From Pseudomonas sp. RIT-562 (GTDB lineage Bacteria > Pseudomonadota > Gammaproteobacteria > Pseudomonadales > Pseudomonadaceae): a DNA stretch of 64,000 nucleotides. The translations under genes were made by a program, and so were the position numbers. The DNA lies in assembly GCF_026241895.1 (NCBI RefSeq), contig NZ_JAPJIV010000003.1, positions 124,001-188,000 on the forward strand, written 5' to 3'. Below the pieces are notes generated by a model. The model had not been told where the DNA came from, made no database searches, and was given only the letters and a program-made list of their open reading frames with translations. Positions 60,951 through 64,000 of this stretch are shown piece by piece (the first letter of the stretch is position 1; each line of letters opens with the position of its first letter).

Positions 60951-61020
60951 GAGCTGCCGCAGGCTGCGATCTTTTGATCTTAAAAATCAAAAGATCGCAG
61001 CCTTCGGCAGCTCCTACAGG
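60947..61020. repeat. Hairpin repeat overlapping the queG stop
   Basis: GTAGGAGCTGCCGCAGGCTG...ATCTTTTGATCTT and its reverse complement ending at 61020 form a near-perfect stem. It is the same family as 37697-37801. The first bases (GTAG) include the queG stop codon. Confidence 0.9.
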
Positions 61021-61028
61021 GGACCGCG

Positions 61029-61640
61029 TCACGCCTCGTCGTTATAGACGAACTTGGGCATTTCCCAGTGGAATCTGATCGCCAGCAACCGCAGCAGAAA
61101 CCCGCCAAACAGCGTCACCAGGATGGCCTGCTCGCCTGGCATCTGCAGATAAATGCACAGCATGTAGCACCAGGCCGCCGCGAACGAAACGCTGGCGTAC
61201 AACTCCCGGCGGAAAATCAGCGGTATATCGTTGCAGAAGATGTCCCGCAGGATGCCACCGAACACCCCGGTGATTACTCCGCTGACCGAAGCCACCAGCA
61301 TGCCGTGGCCCATTTCCAAGGCGGTCATGCAGCCGATCAGGGTGAACGCCACCAGCCCCACGGCATCCAGCACCAGGAATAACGAGCGCAGGTGACGCAT
61401 CCAGCGGGCAGCGAAGACAGTGAACATGGCGGCGAACGAGGTCAGCACCAGGTATTCCGGGTGTTTGACCCAGGTCAGCGGGTAATGACCCAGCAGCACA
61501 TCGCGCACCGAGCCACCGCCCAGGGCCGTGACGCAGGCGATCAGCACCACGCCAAACCAGTCCATGCCGCGACGCCCGGCGGACAACGCGCCAGTCATGG
61601 CTTCGGCGGTGATGGCGATCAAGTAGAGCATCAGCAACAT
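61029..61640 (-). CDS. TRIC-like cation channel family protein
   Basis: 203 residues, seven hydrophobic segments in two repeats. The paired motifs GGGSVRDVLLG and FGGILRDIFCND mark the UPF0126/TRIC family, potassium-permeable trimeric channels in related bacteria and archaea. AAGGA lies nine bases before the ATG. Physiological role inferred. Confidence 0.88.
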   Translation of the reverse strand: MLLMLYLIAITAEAMTGALSAGRRGMDWFGVVLIACVTALGGGSVRDVLLGHYPLTWVKHPEYLVLTSFAAMFTVFAARWMRHLRSLFLVLDAVGLVAFTLIGCMTALEMGHGMLVASVSGVITGVFGGILRDIFCNDIPLIFRRELYASVSFAAAWCYMLCIYLQMPGEQAILVTLFGGFLLRLLAIRFHWEMPKFVYNDEA

Positions 61641-61729
61641 GGCAGCGGTCCTTGCGGGAAGGCGCGCAGTCTAGCCACTTCGGCGCGGCACCAAAAGAGG
61701 GCACTGGTTACATAAGACTGCGTCGCCTG

Positions 61730-61839
61730 CATCGCGGGCAAGCCTTGCTCCCACAGGCATACGCAGATCCCGTAGCAGCCTGCTTGCTGGCGATGGTGTC
61801 CTCAAGGGCCCTATCGCCGGCAAGCCGGCTCCTACAGGT
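61730..61839. repeat. REP cluster
   Basis: Three REP-like arms: ATCGCGGGCAAGCCTTGCTC, GCAGCCTGCTTGCTGGCGAT and ATCGCCGGCAAGCCGGCTCC, in the gap between the TRIC and orn genes. Confidence 0.75.
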
Positions 61840-61851
61840 CGATTTCCAGCT

Positions 61852-62394
61852 TTAGAATTTTATAAAATGCTTGCGGTAGTGCTGCAGCTCGGCGATGGAT
61901 TCGCGGATATCGTCCAGGGCCAGGTGAGTGCTGCCCTTCTGGAAGCTGTCACGCACTTCAGGGGCCCAGCGCGCAGCCAGTTCCTTGAGCGTCGACACGT
62001 CAAGGTTGCGGTAATGGAAATAGCTTTCCAGGGATTTCATGTGGGTGTACAGGAAGCGACGATCCTGGCAAATGCTGTTACCACAGATCGGCGACTTGCC
62101 TTTTGGCACCCATTTCTCCAGAAATGCGATGGTCTCGGCTTCGGCTTCGGCCATGCTGATACGACTGTCGCGAACCCGTTGAGTCAGACCCGAGCCGCCA
62201 TGTTGACGGGTATTCCACTCATCCATGCCGGCGAGAATTTCATCACTGTGGTGGATGGCGATCACCGGGCCTTCGGCCAGGGTGTTCAAATCACTGTCAG
62301 TGACAATGGTGGCCATCTCGATGATGACGTCCGTATCAGGGTTCAGACCGGTCATTTCCAGGTCGATCCAGATCAGATTCTGTGGGTTTTGCAT
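61852..62394 (-). CDS. orn: Oligoribonuclease Orn
   Basis: 180 residues from ATG 62394, with AGGAG before it. A DEDDh exonuclease (WIDLEMTGL: Asp11, Glu13), with the [11 protein letters not shown]-terminal block. In Pseudomonas it clears pGpG in c-di-GMP turnover and degrades 2-5 nt RNA. Confidence 0.97.
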   Translation of the reverse strand: MQNPQNLIWIDLEMTGLNPDTDVIIEMATIVTDSDLNTLAEGPVIAIHHSDEILAGMDEWNTRQHGGSGLTQRVRDSRISMAEAEAETIAFLEKWVPKGKSPICGNSICQDRRFLYTHMKSLESYFHYRNLDVSTLKELAARWAPEVRDSFQKGSTHLALDDIRESIAELQHYRKHFIKF

Positions 62395-62501
62395 GTGTCG
62401 GCTCCTAGGCAATGCTGCGCAGTTTAGCTTAGAGAGGTGGCCGGGCGTGCTAAACTCGCGACCGTTTTACCTAATCGCTGCATTCTTGATACGGAACACC
62501 C

Positions 62502-63533
62502 ATGGCCAAACGCCAACTCAATCGTCGTCAAAACTGGCGCATCGAAAAGATTCAGGGCGAGCGCGCTGCCCGCGCCGCCAAACGCGAGTCCTCGGCTGTC
62601 GAGGCACTCGAAGGTGGCGACCTAGGTCCGGAACAAACCGGCCTGGTGATCGCGCACTTCGGCGTGCAGGTCGAAGTCGAGGCCCTTGATGGCGATTTGG
62701 CCGGCCAGGTATTCCGCTGCCACTTGCGGGCCAACCTGCCTGCGCTGGTAACCGGCGACCGGGTTGTGTGGCGGGCCGGCAACCAGGGTATCGGCGTGAT
62801 CGTCGCGCAACTGCCGCGCAACACCGAGCTCTGCCGCCCCGATAGCCGTGGCCAGCTCAAGCCGGTGGCAGCCAACGTCGACATGATCGTGATTGTCTTC
62901 GCCCCGCTGCCCGAGCCTCACGCCAACCTCATCGATCGTTATCTGGTCGCCGCCGAGCACGCGGGCATCCGTCCGTTGCTGCTGCTGAACAAATTCGACC
63001 TGATCGACGAGCAGAACGCCCCGGCGCTGAATGCTTTGCTGGCGGTCTACCGCACGCTGGGTTATCCGGTGCTGGAAGTCTCGGCCCACCACGGCAACGG
63101 CATGGAACAGCTGCAGCAACAGCTGGACGGGCGCATCAGCGTGTTCGTCGGCCAATCCGGCGTCGGCAAGTCCTCGCTGGTCAACAGCCTACTGCCGGAA
63201 GTCGACACCCGCGTCGGCCCACTGTCGGAGCTGTCCGGTCAGGGCACCCATACCACCACCACCGCGCGCCTGTTCCACTTCCCCGGTGGCGGTGAGCTGA
63301 TCGACTCACCGGGTATCCGTGAGTTCGGCCTGGGCCACGTCAGCCGCGCCGACGTCGAAGCCGGCTTCATCGAGTTCAATGACCTGATCGGCACCTGCCG
63401 CTTCCGCGACTGCAAACACGACCGCGAACCCGGTTGCGCCCTGCTCAAGGCCCTGGAAGACGGCCGCGTGCAACAGCAACGGATGAACAGCTACCGCTCG
63501 ATCATCGCCAGCTTGCCTGAAAGCACCTACTAA
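62502..63533 (+). CDS. rsgA: Ribosome small-subunit GTPase RsgA
   Basis: 343 residues. OB-fold N terminus, circularly permuted GTPase with NKFD (163-166) before GQSGVGKSS (217-225), then DSPG and a zinc knuckle [14 protein letters not shown]. Assists late maturation of the 30S subunit. Divergent from orn. Confidence 0.97.
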   Translation: MAKRQLNRRQNWRIEKIQGERAARAAKRESSAVEALEGGDLGPEQTGLVIAHFGVQVEVEALDGDLAGQVFRCHLRANLPALVTGDRVVWRAGNQGIGVIVAQLPRNTELCRPDSRGQLKPVAANVDMIVIVFAPLPEPHANLIDRYLVAAEHAGIRPLLLLNKFDLIDEQNAPALNALLAVYRTLGYPVLEVSAHHGNGMEQLQQQLDGRISVFVGQSGVGKSSLVNSLLPEVDTRVGPLSELSGQGTHTTTTARLFHFPGGGELIDSPGIREFGLGHVSRADVEAGFIEFNDLIGTCRFRDCKHDREPGCALLKALEDGRVQQQRMNSYRSIIASLPESTY

Positions 63534-63541
63534 ACAGCCGC

Positions 63542-63572
63542 CCCCGCCCCCTCGACACCGAGGGGGCGGGCT
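63542..63572 (+). terminator. GC-rich hairpin after rsgA
   Basis: CCCGCCCCCTCG and CGAGGGGGCGGG form a very strong stem, but little T-run follows. Confidence 0.55.
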
Positions 63573-63732
63573 TGCTGCTGCCTGCCTGTAAAATCCGAAG
63601 ACCATTAAACGTCAGACATTTCTGTAGGGCTTGCACACGCCCGCTGTAGGACATTTCTCTTTATCCACCAAGACCTTGTTACCGCCCAGCTGTTGCCTAC
63701 ATTCAAGCCCTCTGCAATCTGAGGGATCTTTC

Positions 63733-64000
63733 ATGCAAACCTATCACCTGTTCATCAGCCACTCGTGGAACTACGCCGACAAACACGATCGCCTGGTTGA
63801 AATGCTCGCCGCGCACCCGACTTTCACTTTCAAGAATTTTTCGGTACCACCGCACAATCCGATCATTGGCGCGCTGAATGACCAGCAGCTGGAAGCGGCC
63901 ATCGAAAACAAGATTCGGCCATGTTCGGCTGTGCTGATCATGGCCGGCATGTATTCCACCTATAGCAAGTGGATCAACAAGGAAATCGCGATCGCCAAGC
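63733..64000 (+). CDS. TIR-like domain protein (ThsB-type), partial
   Basis: The first 89 residues are in the window and the rest is beyond the right edge. GAGGGA precedes the ATG. The N terminus (TYHLFISHSWNYADKHDRLV) and SKWINKEIAIAK fit the TIR-like family PF08937 (MTH538/ThsB). Glu84 in WINKEI aligns by eye with the catalytic Glu of TIR NADases such as SARM1 and ThsB. Members of this family act as NAD-cleaving signal makers in anti-phage systems (Thoeris) or in unclassified defence operons. It follows rsgA where motB is usual, so it begins an accessory insertion. Whether effectors follow cannot be seen. Confidence 0.8.
   Translation, partial: MQTYHLFISHSWNYADKHDRLVEMLAAHPTFTFKNFSVPPHNPIIGALNDQQLEAAIENKIRPCSAVLIMAGMYSTYSKWINKEIAIAK

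Overview
The window looks like a Pseudomonas chromosome, most likely of the fluorescens group. The evidence is GC-rich coding, azurin, many Pseudomonas-type REP palindromes (core 'GGAGC..GCTTGCTCGCGA'), and a gene order that matches the PAO1 region from desT-ureEFG to orn-rsgA as I remember it. Most of the window is core genome. The accessory material is a partial AT-rich unknown gene at the left edge, a secreted tandem-repeat protein, a secreted unknown protein upstream of dnaB, and a partial TIR-like gene at the right edge.

Layout. 1-3.7 kb: partial unknown gene, an AsmA-family protein and a secreted protein built from 14-residue repeats. 3.8-7.05 kb: a DesT-like TetR regulator and the urease accessory set ureE-ureF-ureG-ureJ, with a sigma54-type promoter before ureE. 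7.2-9.2 kb: an AGE-family sugar epimerase/isomerase and an SDR oxidoreductase. 9.2-9.9 kb: non-coding region with a cluster of DnaA-box sequences. 9.9-15.1 kb: livK-livH-livM-livG-livF amino-acid ABC transporter, with a full-consensus sigma54 promoter before livK. 15.4-19.5 kb: lysine/pipecolate catabolism genes amaA and amaB, with a divergent LysR regulator. 19.6-23.5 kb: pncB-nadE NAD salvage, azurin with an ANR-like box, a LOG-family hydrolase and a small charged protein.

23.7-30.5 kb: three minus-strand genes encoding two transglutaminase-fold proteins, a circularly permuted ATP-grasp/alpha-E fusion and a DUF2126 putative amidoligase. This set is widespread but its product is unknown, and it is the most interesting system lying wholly inside the window. 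30.7-41.2 kb: ygiQ, a secreted unknown protein, dnaB, rplI, a DUF2232-like membrane protein, rpsR, rpsF, rlmB and rnr. 41.4-46.8 kb: two identical tRNA-Leu(CAG) cassettes, a ferric-iron ABC transporter (binding protein and permease, no ATPase) and a chemoreceptor. 46.9-63.5 kb: purA, hisZ, hflC, hflK, hflX, hfq, miaA, mutL, amiB, tsaE, nnr (minus), queG (plus), a TRIC-like channel and orn (minus), and rsgA (plus).

How the genes fit together. Several units concern nitrogen supply: urease maturation, amino-acid uptake and lysine breakdown. The ureE and livK units both carry sigma54 promoter sequences, which suggests coordinated response to nitrogen. The hfq-hflX-hflK-hflC and amiB-mutL-miaA runs are the conserved gamma-proteobacterial superoperon for tRNA modification, mismatch repair, cell-wall hydrolysis and membrane protease control. 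At the right end a TIR-domain gene sits directly after rsgA, where motB normally follows in Pseudomonas. That marks the start of a possible defence or signalling insertion, most of which lies outside the window.
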